Positions 9,117 through 17,969 of a stretch of DNA of 64,000 bases are shown one piece after another. Position 1 is the stretch's first letter. Each line of letters begins with the position of its first letter. The stretch covers positions 1 through 64,000 of the forward strand of contig CAZHCW010000006.1 of NCBI GenBank assembly GCA_964531325.1. The letters are read 5' to 3'. The translations under genes and the position numbers were made by a program. The notes beneath the pieces were generated by a model. It was not told where the DNA came from. It saw only the letters and a program-made list of their open reading frames with translations, and made no database searches. This DNA comes from UTCHB3 sp964531325 (lineage in GTDB: Bacteria; Bacteroidota; Ignavibacteria; Ignavibacteriales; Ignavibacteriaceae).

Positions 9117-9755
9117 TCATTTTACAAGGTTTTCCCTCAACGCTTTTACAACCGCCTGAGATTTGGAGGTCACCTGCAATTTACTGTAAATGTTTCGGAG
9201 GTGGTTTCTTACAGTTTCGTAGCTGATAAAAAGATTGTTCGCAATCGTATGAGAATCTGTTCCATCTACCAGACAGGCAAGAATTTCATTTTCTCTTTGG
9301 GTCAGTTTATAATCATTGTTTGCAGCATTTCCCGTTTTGAAGAAATCAACAACCTTTCGTGCGATGTAGGGAGACATCGGGGCACCACCCGCCACCACTT
9401 CTTCTATTGATGCCATTATCCTGTTTGGAGGGGTGTTTTTTAGAAGATATCCGTCGGCTCCTGCCTGCATTGCATTAAAAATGTTTTCGGAATCGTCAAA
9501 TATCGTCATCATGATTATTTTTAAGTCGTGATTCAGGTCTTTCAGGAGCGGGATTGCTTCGATACCTGATTTCCCGGGCAGATTAATATCCAGAAGCACC
9601 ACTTCAAAGCCGGTTGGAGATTCAAGGGCACTCTCTACGGAGGGAAATGCGGCAACACACCGAAAACCGGGTGAAAAACTGATAAAACTGACCAGGCCTT
9701 CGCGGAAGTCACGATGGTCTTCCACTATAGCGATTTTTATTTCGTTCTTTTCCAT
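9117..9755 (-). CDS. NarL/LuxR-family response regulator
   Basis: A 212-residue two-domain regulator. The receiver (1-125) has the acidic pair in IAIVEDH, the phospho-acceptor D56 in VVLLDINLPG and the conserved lysine in YLLKNT. The C-terminal helix-turn-helix (about 147-208) has LTQRENEILACLVDG and ETVRNHLRNIYSKLQV, typical of LuxR/GerE domains. It begins 47 bases after the sensor kinase gene and is clearly its partner. It should bind DNA on phosphorylation; a natural first target to test is the T9SS repeat gene immediately downstream. Confidence 0.96.
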   Translation of the reverse strand: MEKNEIKIAIVEDHRDFREGLVSFISFSPGFRCVAAFPSVESALESPTGFEVVLLDINLPGKSGIEAIPLLKDLNHDLKIIMMTIFDDSENIFNAMQAGADGYLLKNTPPNRIMASIEEVVAGGAPMSPYIARKVVDFFKTGNAANNDYKLTQRENEILACLVDGTDSHTIANNLFISYETVRNHLRNIYSKLQVTSKSQAVVKALRENLVK

Positions 9756-9802
9756 GTGCTAAAATCGTGAAATTTTGAGGATGATAAAATAGTCCAAACG
9801 GG

Positions 9803-12800
9803 TCATTTCTTCAGCTTCAGGTGAATTTCGATTTTGGTGCCTTTCCCCTCTCCTGTCGAGATACTTGCCTCTGCACCTATCTCATCACACCTCCTTTGGA
9901 TGTTTTTAATGCCGTTTCCACCAAGTTTTTCAGCCTGAGACTCCATCCTGAAACCCTTGCCGTTATCATTAATGATAATCGTAATCCCCGATTCATCGAT
10001 GCTTATCGAAATCGAGATGAGGTCGGCTTCCGAGTGCTTCACGGCATTGATTACAGCCTCTTTTACGGACAGATAGAGGTTTCGCCTGATTTCGTCCTGC
10101 AACATGATCGAAGTGTCGCCGGTTTTCGAAAATTCGAATCGTATTCCGGCTGCCTCACAGAGTTCACCGGCAAGCAGCCTTATTCTAAGCACAAGATTAT
10201 CCACTGAATCATTTTCGGGGGAAACCGACCATACAATGTCACGCATCGCCTGCTCAGCTTCCTGAAGAAGTGAAGCCGACTTCCCGATCATGCTTTTTGC
10301 AGCCTCGTCATTTTCTCCCATTAAGGTGTTTGCCGACTGAATGTAGAGCCCGGCGCCACTTACTGTGGAAGCAAGATCATCGTGCAGATCTCGGGCGATT
10401 CTGTCACGGGTTTTTGCTCTCTCGGACATTATGAGGTTTTCCTGCTCCAAAGTTTCTATCTTTCTCCTCATTTTCCGTCTGACAAAAATAACAGGAACGG
10501 ATATAACAATTGAAAGCACCAAAAGTGATGCGAGTACTTGAAACCAGACAGTCTTCCAAAACGGTGGGATTACAACTATCTTAGCGAGAAGGGTTTCGTT
10601 GCTCCACACACCTTCCCGGTTTGAGGCTTTTACGAATAACCTGTAACTGCCGGGTGGAATGTTTGACAGATCAACAGTCCTCCTGTTTCCTGAACTTACC
10701 CACTCATCAGTCAATCCCTCAAGCCTCCACATGTAGCCGTTGTATGCAGGATTTTCAAAATTCAGAGCCGCCATCTCAAATGAAAAGAAGTTTTCGTCAT
10801 AATTCAACTCCACTTCCCTGTTAACTATTCTGTCAAGCGAAGGTTTATTAAATATCCTGAAATCGGTAAGTGCCACCTTCGGCTTTATCGTGTCAGGATT
10901 CATCTCGAGTGGATTGAAGGCTGTGATGCCGTCTGTCCCTCCAAAATAGAATTTCCCGTCATCACCTCTTAGATATGAATTCTGATTGAAACCGCTTGAA
11001 GCAAGTCCGTCACTGTTTGTATAGTTCCTCGACTTCAGAGTCAGAGGGTTTATTTTGGAGATTCCTTTGTTGGTAGAGACCCAAATATTACCGGAAGGGT
11101 CTTCGAGAATACCATATAAAGTGTTGTTTGCGAGTCCATCAGAGGTGGTTATTGTTTTTACAATTTTCAGGTCAGCCCCCAGGATATTCACACCGCCCCC
11201 CATAGTGGCTAACCAGATGTTCCCTTTTCTGTCTTTATGAACAGCCATTATTTTGTCGTTGTTCAGCCTGAGGGGGCTGTTTGTCTGTGTGCTGTAGCGT
11301 GTATGGGTCATATCCCCGGTATTTATCCTGAGCAACCCTTCGGAATTTGTACCCGCCCAAAGATACCCGTCATCATAAAGCAGTGAAAGGATGTAAGTAT
11401 CTCCCTCCTGTCCAAAGTCCGCGTGGTAGTTGAATATTTTATAGTCACCTGACTGAAGGTCATATCTTATTATCCCGTGGGTACTGCCGATCCAGAGATG
11501 TCCTTCTGTGTCTTCGGTTATTGAAATCGCTCTGTTGATCCACTCATCGACCGAAGGATTTGACTTGAAAAGAATTGCGGATGCACTCAATTTGTCACCC
11601 TTATATTGCATTTTCAGCAGACCCTTTTTGGTACCTGCCCAAATATCCCCTTTACTGTCTCTGAACAACCTGTACACCAGCACCATTTCAAACCCCGGCG
11701 GTAAATTCCGGTTTTTTGTGAATCTCCCTGTTTTTATGTCAAGAGTGTACAGTCCGCCCGTTGTACCGGCTAAAATACGGGAGCCCGACAGGTCGAGCAT
11801 CGAAGTAATCCCATCAGCCTGCGGGTTGAACCCCGAATTATCGCCCCCGGTATAGTTAATAAACCGGCCTCTCTGTTTCTCTAATTTGATCAAGCCTGAA
11901 GAGGTGCCCGTCCAGATATTGCCGGCATAATCTTCCGAGATTGTATAAACCTTGCCTTCGAACTTTGTTTTCTCCACGGTTTCCCCGGGTACAAGTTCTC
12001 TAAAAACCCGTCTCTCCTTATCCAGACAAAAAAAACCTTCCGAAGTGGCAATTCTGACAACACCTTTACTATCGATGTGGAGTTTGTACCCGTTAAAGGA
12101 GGCGGGAGTGGCTACACTCAACACCCTGACCACTTTCTTAAACTCTCCTTTAAGAACATCATATTCGAATAGTTCTCCACTCATCGACAGCAGCAGTACT
12201 ACCCCTTCTTTAATCCCGGAAGTCATAACCACTTCGAACCCCGCAGGTAGTCTCTCCACCCGTTTTAGCTTGTCCACGAGAAGAAAGTCTTTTCCGGAAT
12301 AAAAAACAGCCTCCACTTCCGCCTTTTGTGATTTTATTTGATCTTTCTTCACTTCAGGCAGCTTTACAGAGGTGAGGTCGGAAATCCTCGTCAGAATAAC
12401 CCCGTCAGGAGAGAGGAAAATCATGTGGTTATCATCGAATTTTACAGGAAAACCGTTAAAAACTGCCGTCAGGGGTTTCCCTTTACCATCCCTGAGCAAC
12501 GAAAATCTATTTGTCCTTCTGTCGAGCAGATTGATCTCGCCACTTACCGCAGTAACCCAGGGTCTGTCGATGCCGTCGATTGTAACATTCATAAGATTAT
12601 TGTTGGAGAGAGATTTGCTGTCACCGGGAGCGTGATTAAAACTCTTGAATTCGTGTCCGTCGTATCTGTGAAGCCCGTCCCAGGTGGCAACCCAAAGAAA
12701 ACCTGCAGAGTCCTGTTGAATTGATCTGACTGCAGACGGCGAGAGTCCCTGCTCGGCCCCTATGAAAACAGGCCTATATTGGCAGAATATCTGTTGCCAC

Positions 12801-12835
12801 AGCATCAAGGAGAGGATCAGGCAAAATTTCCGCAT
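9803..12835 (-). CDS. two-component sensor kinase with periplasmic beta-propellers
   Basis: A 1010-residue membrane sensor. After a signal segment (LILSLMLWQQIFCQ) come many propeller repeats with motifs such as GFLWVATWDGLHRYD, GNIWVSTNKGISK and GHLWIGSTHGIIRYD; these are Reg_prop units likely to form two propellers up to about residue 660. A Y_Y_Y domain follows (ALNFENPAYNGYMWRLEG), then one membrane helix near 765-790. The kinase part has HisKA_3, with phospho-acceptor H818 in ARDLHDDLAS, and an HATPase domain (NDNGKGF, GGNGIKNIQRR). It differs from Bacteroides hybrid systems because the response regulator is a separate gene just downstream. The ligand is unknown; such sensors often detect glycans or related polymers. 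Confidence 0.95.
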   Translation of the reverse strand: MRKFCLILSLMLWQQIFCQYRPVFIGAEQGLSPSAVRSIQQDSAGFLWVATWDGLHRYDGHEFKSFNHAPGDSKSLSNNNLMNVTIDGIDRPWVTAVSGEINLLDRRTNRFSLLRDGKGKPLTAVFNGFPVKFDDNHMIFLSPDGVILTRISDLTSVKLPEVKKDQIKSQKAEVEAVFYSGKDFLLVDKLKRVERLPAGFEVVMTSGIKEGVVLLLSMSGELFEYDVLKGEFKKVVRVLSVATPASFNGYKLHIDSKGVVRIATSEGFFCLDKERRVFRELVPGETVEKTKFEGKVYTISEDYAGNIWTGTSSGLIKLEKQRGRFINYTGGDNSGFNPQADGITSMLDLSGSRILAGTTGGLYTLDIKTGRFTKNRNLPPGFEMVLVYRLFRDSKGDIWAGTKKGLLKMQYKGDKLSASAILFKSNPSVDEWINRAISITEDTEGHLWIGSTHGIIRYDLQSGDYKIFNYHADFGQEGDTYILSLLYDDGYLWAGTNSEGLLRINTGDMTHTRYSTQTNSPLRLNNDKIMAVHKDRKGNIWLATMGGGVNILGADLKIVKTITTSDGLANNTLYGILEDPSGNIWVSTNKGISKINPLTLKSRNYTNSDGLASSGFNQNSYLRGDDGKFYFGGTDGITAFNPLEMNPDTIKPKVALTDFRIFNKPSLDRIVNREVELNYDENFFSFEMAALNFENPAYNGYMWRLEGLTDEWVSSGNRRTVDLSNIPPGSYRLFVKASNREGVWSNETLLAKIVVIPPFWKTVWFQVLASLLVLSIVISVPVIFVRRKMRRKIETLEQENLIMSERAKTRDRIARDLHDDLASTVSGAGLYIQSANTLMGENDEAAKSMIGKSASLLQEAEQAMRDIVWSVSPENDSVDNLVLRIRLLAGELCEAAGIRFEFSKTGDTSIMLQDEIRRNLYLSVKEAVINAVKHSEADLISISISIDESGITIIINDNGKGFRMESQAEKLGGNGIKNIQRRCDEIGAEASISTGEGKGTKIEIHLKLKK

Positions 12836-13040
12836 CTTCTCTCTTCGACTGTATTACGATTTCCGTGGTAAAATACGGGGACTTTTGTTTCCATGATTGC
12901 TCTTGGTGACTTTTCAAATTTTTGATTGAATATCCGCAAAGATACCCAATTGTAAAATTCTAATAAAATCATGTAAAAAAAGATGAGATGTGAGTCGATA
13001 TTCATTTTAAATTTTGTCAGTAATTTTTTAACTGTATATT

Positions 13041-13054
13041 AGTGTGCGTACACT
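13041..13054. promoter_or_regulatory. candidate MerR operator palindrome
   Basis: AGTGT (13041-13045) and ACACT (13050-13054) form a short dyad 37 bases before the MerR-type start, in an AT-rich promoter-like stretch (TTTTTAACTGTATATT just upstream). MerR proteins commonly bind dyads inside their own promoter spacer. No second copy of the site was found, so this is a weak call. Confidence 0.3.
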
Positions 13055-13090
13055 GTCATCTTTTTAGAAGTTATCCGTTTAGGTATAAGA

Positions 13091-13792
13091 TTGAAAGAAA
13101 TTTACACTAATGATGAGCTTGCAACCAGGCTCGGAGTCTCAAAAAGAATCCTGCATGAATGGGAAAAAGAAGAGCTGTTAAAACCATCAGGCATCGCCGA
13201 TGAAGGTTCCCAACTTTACACAACTTACCAGCTCGAAAGAGGCCAACACCTCAAAAAACTTTACGAATTGGGTTATGGAATTGAAGACATTAAAAAAATT
13301 GTAAAAAAGGTTGGGTTACCAAAATCATCCGCCGAGCACAACAAACAAAACCTTAATGAAACTTACTTGACGGTTGGTCAACTTGCTGATTCAGTTAAAG
13401 TGAGCCCGCGAACTATTAAACACTGGGAAGATATCGGAATTATAGAACCTGACATGCGAAGTGAAGGTGGTTACCGGCTTTTTGCCCCACATTATGTTTT
13501 TATTTGTAACCTGATTAAAGACCTTCAATTGTTTGGATATACCCTGGAAGAAATAAAGGTCGTTTCCCTCTACTTCAGATCATTTCTCGATCTTAGCGGC
13601 AGTCTCGAATCTTTCCCTGTTGAGGAAAGTGAACAAAAACTTAATGAACTGATTGTTGCAATCGATAGTCTGTCTGAAAAAATGGAACTTTTTAAAGCCG
13701 GCATTGCCCGCTGGGAAGACCTGCTAAAGAAGAAGAAAAAAGAAATAATCGCACTTAAAACCCGAAACTCTAAACGAGTGATTCCATCATAA
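13091..13792 (+). CDS. transcriptional regulator with two MerR-type DNA-binding domains
   Basis: A 233-residue protein with two consecutive MerR-like winged helices. The first (about 4-72) is TNDELATRLGVSKRILHEWE with GYGIEDIKKIVKKVG. The second (about 95-160) is VGQLADSVKVSPRTIKHWED with EGGYRLFA. A coiled C-terminus (about 185-225) follows. The start used is TTG; a weak site is upstream and no ATG suits the beginning of the first helix. It is 11 bases from the next gene and heads a plus-strand locus that includes the cytochrome and sulfur transport genes, so local control is plausible. Effector cysteines typical of metal-responsive MerRs are not evident. Confidence 0.88.
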   Translation: MKEIYTNDELATRLGVSKRILHEWEKEELLKPSGIADEGSQLYTTYQLERGQHLKKLYELGYGIEDIKKIVKKVGLPKSSAEHNKQNLNETYLTVGQLADSVKVSPRTIKHWEDIGIIEPDMRSEGGYRLFAPHYVFICNLIKDLQLFGYTLEEIKVVSLYFRSFLDLSGSLESFPVEESEQKLNELIVAIDSLSEKMELFKAGIARWEDLLKKKKKEIIALKTRNSKRVIPS

Positions 13793-13803
13793 ACGAGTAA
13801 AAA

Positions 13804-15030
13804 ATGAACTATCTTGATCTCCACAAGTCACTTAAAGAGTTTTATACTCAAGAACCGGGTATCTATCAGAATGTTGAACTTGGAATAACCCTTACCAATA
13901 ACTTTTTCACCAGCGATGTAAAAAAAGCTTTCCCCCCGGGAGATGAATACGAAGATATTAATCCCCTTATGAAGGCGTTGATGAAATATTTCCTCACTCG
14001 AAATGAATATTCTGATAAATATCTTATGAAGATGCTCACCGTTCCCGATAAGGCTATTCAGGAGAACAACAGATTTACATATTCCATTCTTTCCCCCTCT
14101 GATTCCGTTAAACCGGAGGCAATAGTTCTGCTGCACGGTCTAAATGAAAGAGGTTGGGAGAAATATCTGCCCTGGGCTTATTATCTCGTAAAGAATACGG
14201 GTAAATCAGTTATCCTCTTTCCCAATGCTTTTCACATGAACAGAGCACCCGAAAGCTGGTCAAATTTTCGATTGATGAAAGAGATATCCAACGAACGACA
14301 AAATCTTTTACCCGGGGTTATACTCTCCAGCCCCGTTAACGCAGCTATCTCTACCCGACTTCAATTTGTGCCGCAAAGGTTTGTTTATTCCGGAATCCAA
14401 ACTATTAACGATATTTCAAGTCTCGCAGAACTGGCGAAGGATGGGATGGTTAAAGGACTTCCCAAAAACACTTCTCTCGATATCTTTGGCTATTCCATCG
14501 GTGCATTTGTTGCCGAAATCATAATGATGAGTAATCCCTTTGGTCTTTTTAATACATCCCGCTGTTTCCTCTTTTGTGGCGGCAGTACCCTTGACAAAAT
14601 GTCGCCGGTTAATAAATTTATTCTTGACAGTGAGGCGACCAATCAACTGATGGATTTTTATGTACACCGCCTCGAACAAAACATTGCTACCGATGAGAGA
14701 CTGAGATCCCTTTTCCGGGATGAAAACGAGGAAGCATTCCTCTTTAAAGCAATGTTGAACAATGAAGAAAACAAAACCGTAAGAGAGAGATACCTCGGGA
14801 AAATAAGCGATCGTCTCTATGGAATTGCTCTCGATAAAGATGATGTTATGCCGGGATCCGCAATTCAGGAAACCTTGAATCACAGCAGAAAAAAGATTCG
14901 TTTTGATGAAATCGATTTTGAATATAACTACACCCATGAAAATCCCTTCCCAATCTTAACGGGAATCAGTGATAAAATAGATCGTGCTTTCATCTCGGTC
15001 TTCAGCAGGGCAGCAGCCTTTTTTATCTAA
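13804..15030 (+). CDS. alpha/beta-hydrolase-like protein (DUF6051-like)
   Basis: A 408-residue protein. VLLHGLNERGWEKYLPWA marks an oxyanion-type loop, and LDIFGYSIGAF carries a GxSxG nucleophile elbow (GYSIG), so the alpha/beta-hydrolase fold is well supported. No signal peptide was seen. From memory it resembles the family called DUF6051, whose members sit next to MerR-type regulators; that name is tentative. Substrate unknown. It is co-directional with and 11 bases behind the double-MerR gene. A 157-base gap with AT-rich, promoter-like sequence separates it from the octaheme cytochrome, so the two could be different units. Confidence 0.8.
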   Translation: MNYLDLHKSLKEFYTQEPGIYQNVELGITLTNNFFTSDVKKAFPPGDEYEDINPLMKALMKYFLTRNEYSDKYLMKMLTVPDKAIQENNRFTYSILSPSDSVKPEAIVLLHGLNERGWEKYLPWAYYLVKNTGKSVILFPNAFHMNRAPESWSNFRLMKEISNERQNLLPGVILSSPVNAAISTRLQFVPQRFVYSGIQTINDISSLAELAKDGMVKGLPKNTSLDIFGYSIGAFVAEIIMMSNPFGLFNTSRCFLFCGGSTLDKMSPVNKFILDSEATNQLMDFYVHRLEQNIATDERLRSLFRDENEEAFLFKAMLNNEENKTVRERYLGKISDRLYGIALDKDDVMPGSAIQETLNHSRKKIRFDEIDFEYNYTHENPFPILTGISDKIDRAFISVFSRAAAFFI

Positions 15031-15187
15031 AACTTAAATATTGTCTGTTTTGTGTATTATTATGCTTAGGTATTATTATACGAAAATATTTTATAAATAT
15101 GGAGATTTTTCTTGTTTAGAACCTTGAAGCAATTTATTTTAGGGTATAAAGTAAATTTGAATTTTGTAAAAGAAAAAACAGACCTTA

Positions 15188-16759
15188 ATGAAAAAGATAG
15201 TTATAATTCTGGTTGTCTTTTTCCTGGCAATTGTAAGTGCGGTACTCTTCCTCAGAACGAATGAGGTAGAGCAACCATTAACTGTCCGGCTAAAAGAAAA
15301 ATATTCAAAAAAGCATATCCCTTCTGTTGATCACTCCAAATTTGCATCTCTACAGAAAAATTTTGCCCATCCACAGGAAGTAACCGAAGCCTGTATCACC
15401 TGCCACACCGAGAGGCATAAGGAAGTGATGAAGTCGAACCACTGGAATTGGGAACGCGAGGAATATGTAAAAGGAAGAGGCATAATTCACATCGGTAAAA
15501 AAAACGCGATAAACAACTTCTGCATTGGTGTCGAGGGAAATGAACAGAGCTGTGCCAAGTGTCATGTTGGCATTGGAATGACAGATGCGTTGATGAGCTA
15601 CACAGATTCAACAAATATCGATTGCCTCGTCTGCCACGACAATTCCGAAACTTATGCAAAAGGCTCCGAAATGGGGGGTGCCCCCGATCCCGGCGTTGAT
15701 CTAGCAAAAGTTGCTCAGAATGTTGGGAAACCAAAACGGACGAACTGTGGAGTTTGCCACTTCTTTGGCGGTGGTGGAAACAATGTAAAACATGGCGATC
15801 TCGAAAAATCGATGTTTGAACCTTCAAAAGATGTGGATGTCCACATGGCTTCCGATGGGGTAAACATGTCGTGTGTAGATTGTCATACATCTGAGAATCA
15901 CATGATGAAGGGGAAAGTCTATTCCCTCTCATCAATGAACAGAAACCGGTCATCATGTGAACAATGCCACACTGAAAGCCCTCATGAAGCATCAATTTTA
16001 AATGAACATACTCTAAAAGTTGCTTGCCAAACCTGCCATATACCCGTTTATGCAAAAGTTAATGCAACAAAAATGGAGTGGGACTGGTCAACTGCAGGAC
16101 AACTTAAAGATGGTAAACCTTTTGAAATCGACGATAAAGATGGCAACCATACCTACTTGTCAATAAAAGGATCCTTCAAATGGGGGAAAAACATTAAGCC
16201 AGAATATGTCTGGTTTAATGGTACTGCCGATCATTATCTTCTCGGAGATACTGTTTCCGATACTTCAAAAGTTTTACAAATAAATACCCTCAATGGTTCT
16301 TACGCCGATCCTGAATCGAAAATCATTCCGGTAAAGATTCACAGAGCAAAACAACCTTTTGATCCGATCACAAAAATGTTGATTCAACCTAAACTTTTCG
16401 CCGACAAAAAAGGTGAAGGCGCATTATGGAAAGATTTCGACTGGCTTCGTGCTTCCTCTGTTGGTATGGAAGATGTTGGTCTCCCTTTTAGTGGTAAATA
16501 CACCTTCATTAATACCGAAATGACATGGCCCGTAAACCACATGGTTTCTACAAAAGAACTCACTGTTAACTGCATCGAATGCCACAGCAGAAACGAGAGC
16601 CGGTTAGCGGGTTTAAACGATTTTTATATGCCTGCAAGGGATTATTCATCAGTGATCGACTTCTCGGGTAAATGGATTGTGATCTTGAGTCTGATTGGTG
16701 TTTTCCTTCACGGTGGAGCACGCATCTACTCTGCATCAAAAAAGAGAAAAGGGAATTAA
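15188..16759 (+). CDS. octaheme cytochrome c, tetrathionate-reductase type
   Basis: A 523-residue protein with eight CxxCH haem-binding motifs in order: CITCH (first Cys at residue 69), CAKCH, CLVCH, CGVCH, CVDCH, CEQCH, CQTCH and CIECH. An N-terminal hydrophobic helix and a second one near the C-terminus (WIVILSLIGVFLHGG) suggest a membrane-anchored periplasmic enzyme. The haem count and long spacer before the last haem fit the octaheme tetrathionate reductase (OTR) family, whose Shewanella member reduces tetrathionate, nitrite and hydroxylamine in vitro. Following genes for a cytochrome b and YeeE/YedE transporters support a sulfur-oxyanion role. The physiological substrate remains inference. 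Confidence 0.9.
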   Translation: MKKIVIILVVFFLAIVSAVLFLRTNEVEQPLTVRLKEKYSKKHIPSVDHSKFASLQKNFAHPQEVTEACITCHTERHKEVMKSNHWNWEREEYVKGRGIIHIGKKNAINNFCIGVEGNEQSCAKCHVGIGMTDALMSYTDSTNIDCLVCHDNSETYAKGSEMGGAPDPGVDLAKVAQNVGKPKRTNCGVCHFFGGGGNNVKHGDLEKSMFEPSKDVDVHMASDGVNMSCVDCHTSENHMMKGKVYSLSSMNRNRSSCEQCHTESPHEASILNEHTLKVACQTCHIPVYAKVNATKMEWDWSTAGQLKDGKPFEIDDKDGNHTYLSIKGSFKWGKNIKPEYVWFNGTADHYLLGDTVSDTSKVLQINTLNGSYADPESKIIPVKIHRAKQPFDPITKMLIQPKLFADKKGEGALWKDFDWLRASSVGMEDVGLPFSGKYTFINTEMTWPVNHMVSTKELTVNCIECHSRNESRLAGLNDFYMPARDYSSVIDFSGKWIVILSLIGVFLHGGARIYSASKKRKGN

Positions 16760-16760
16760 A

Positions 16761-17429
16761 ATGACAAAACAGGTTTATATTTACAGATCATTTGAACGGT
16801 TTTGGCATTGGACTCAAGCGTTCCTCATCTTTTTCCTCGCTGCCACGGGTTTCGAAGTACATGGTTCCTTTGTATTTTTTGGATACCAAAATGCCGTCGA
16901 ATATCACAATATTGCTGCCTATGCCTTCATTATTCTGATAGCATTTGCAATCTTTTGGCATTTTTCAACAGGCGAGTGGAAACAATATCTTCCAACTTTT
17001 TCCAACATAAAAGCTCAAATAAACTTTTATCTTGTCGGGATATTTAGTAACGCTCCACATCCCACAAAGAAGACAGTTCTTAGCAAACTTAATCCTCTTC
17101 AGAAACTGGTCTATTTTGCTCTGAAGGTGCTTGTCATTCCTGTTATGGTAATCTCAGGATTGCTCTATATGTTCTACAGATATCCTCAAAAAGGGGGGAT
17201 GGCGGGATTAAATCTCGATTCTGTGGAACCCATTGCGCTTTTCCATACTGCCGGAGCATTTGCTCTTATTGCTTTCATAGTGGTGCATCTCTATCTGATT
17301 ACAACAGGGCACAAACCCACCACAAATCTGAAAGCAATGATTACAGGTTATGAAGAATTAGAAGATGACCAAACAGTAAAATCTGCCACCTCGAAAGAGG
17401 AAACAATGGCAGAAGTTAGTGAGAAATAG
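16761..17429 (+). CDS. membrane cytochrome b subunit (cytochrome b561/thiosulfate-reductase type)
   Basis: A 222-residue protein with four membrane helices. Histidines positioned for two b haems lie in FWHWTQAFLIFFLAATGFE, EYHNIAAYAF, ALFHTAGAF and VVHLYLITTGH. This is the di-haem cytochrome b fold that carries quinol electrons across the membrane. ATG 16761, one base after the octaheme stop, is chosen over an in-frame start at 16695 inside the previous gene. The tight coupling implies that this subunit feeds the octaheme cytochrome. The C-terminal 30 residues are hydrophilic and acidic. Confidence 0.92.
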   Translation: MTKQVYIYRSFERFWHWTQAFLIFFLAATGFEVHGSFVFFGYQNAVEYHNIAAYAFIILIAFAIFWHFSTGEWKQYLPTFSNIKAQINFYLVGIFSNAPHPTKKTVLSKLNPLQKLVYFALKVLVIPVMVISGLLYMFYRYPQKGGMAGLNLDSVEPIALFHTAGAFALIAFIVVHLYLITTGHKPTTNLKAMITGYEELEDDQTVKSATSKEETMAEVSEK

Positions 17430-17438
17430 AGGTTTTAT

Positions 17439-17969
17439 ATGAACGAAACTAAATACATGAATCCATACCTTGCAGGCTTTTTCCTGGGCTTGCTGTTGTT
17501 GGTTACCATCTTTATTACAGGAAGAGGTTTGGGCGCAAGCGGTGCCACAAAAAGCGCGGTGGTGGCAACTGTCTCATCCGTTGCACCAACACACGCAAAA
17601 GACGCTAAATTCTACACCGAGTTCAACAAAGAACATGATAACAGTCCCTTAAAAAACTGGCTCGTGTTTGAAGTGCTTGGAGTTATAATGGGTGCTTTCA
17701 TTTCCGGTTTGGTTTCCAACAGATTAAATCTAACCCTTGAAAGAATCCCCACGGTTTCTTCGAAAACCAGAATAATTACTGCACTTATTGGTGGTGCTCT
17801 CTTTGGACTGGGCTCTCAGCTTGGAAGAGGCTGTACCAGCGGTTCTGCACTCAGCGGAATGGCGGTTCTCTCAACAGGTGGTGTAATAACCATGATGGCA
17901 ATTTTTGGAGGAGCTTATGCATTTGCCTGGTTCTTCCGAAAACTCTGGCTTTATCCGGGAGGTAAATAA
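17439..17969 (+). CDS. YeeE/YedE family sulfur transporter, first half
   Basis: A 176-residue membrane protein with about four helices and the conserved LGRGCTSGSALSG motif. Its cysteine corresponds to those lining the thiosulfate path in the YeeE/TsuA family (established for that family). The first helix is AGFFLGLLLLVTIFITGRG. It overlaps the next gene by one base (TAATG), a sign of translational coupling, and together the two supply the two halves usually found in a single TsuA chain. Likely inner-membrane uptake of thiosulfate or a related sulfur compound. Confidence 0.92.
   Translation: MNETKYMNPYLAGFFLGLLLLVTIFITGRGLGASGATKSAVVATVSSVAPTHAKDAKFYTEFNKEHDNSPLKNWLVFEVLGVIMGAFISGLVSNRLNLTLERIPTVSSKTRIITALIGGALFGLGSQLGRGCTSGSALSGMAVLSTGGVITMMAIFGGAYAFAWFFRKLWLYPGGK

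Noticed and set aside
15188..16759. Annotation as pentahaem nitrite reductase NrfA or an NrfH/NapC partner
   Set aside because: Eight CxxCH motifs are present and no CxxCK active-site motif; the octaheme OTR type fits better.
16695..16760. Upstream in-frame start for the cytochrome b gene
   Set aside because: It would overlap the octaheme gene by 65 bases and add a hydrophilic tail before the first helix; ATG 16761 directly after the previous stop is better.
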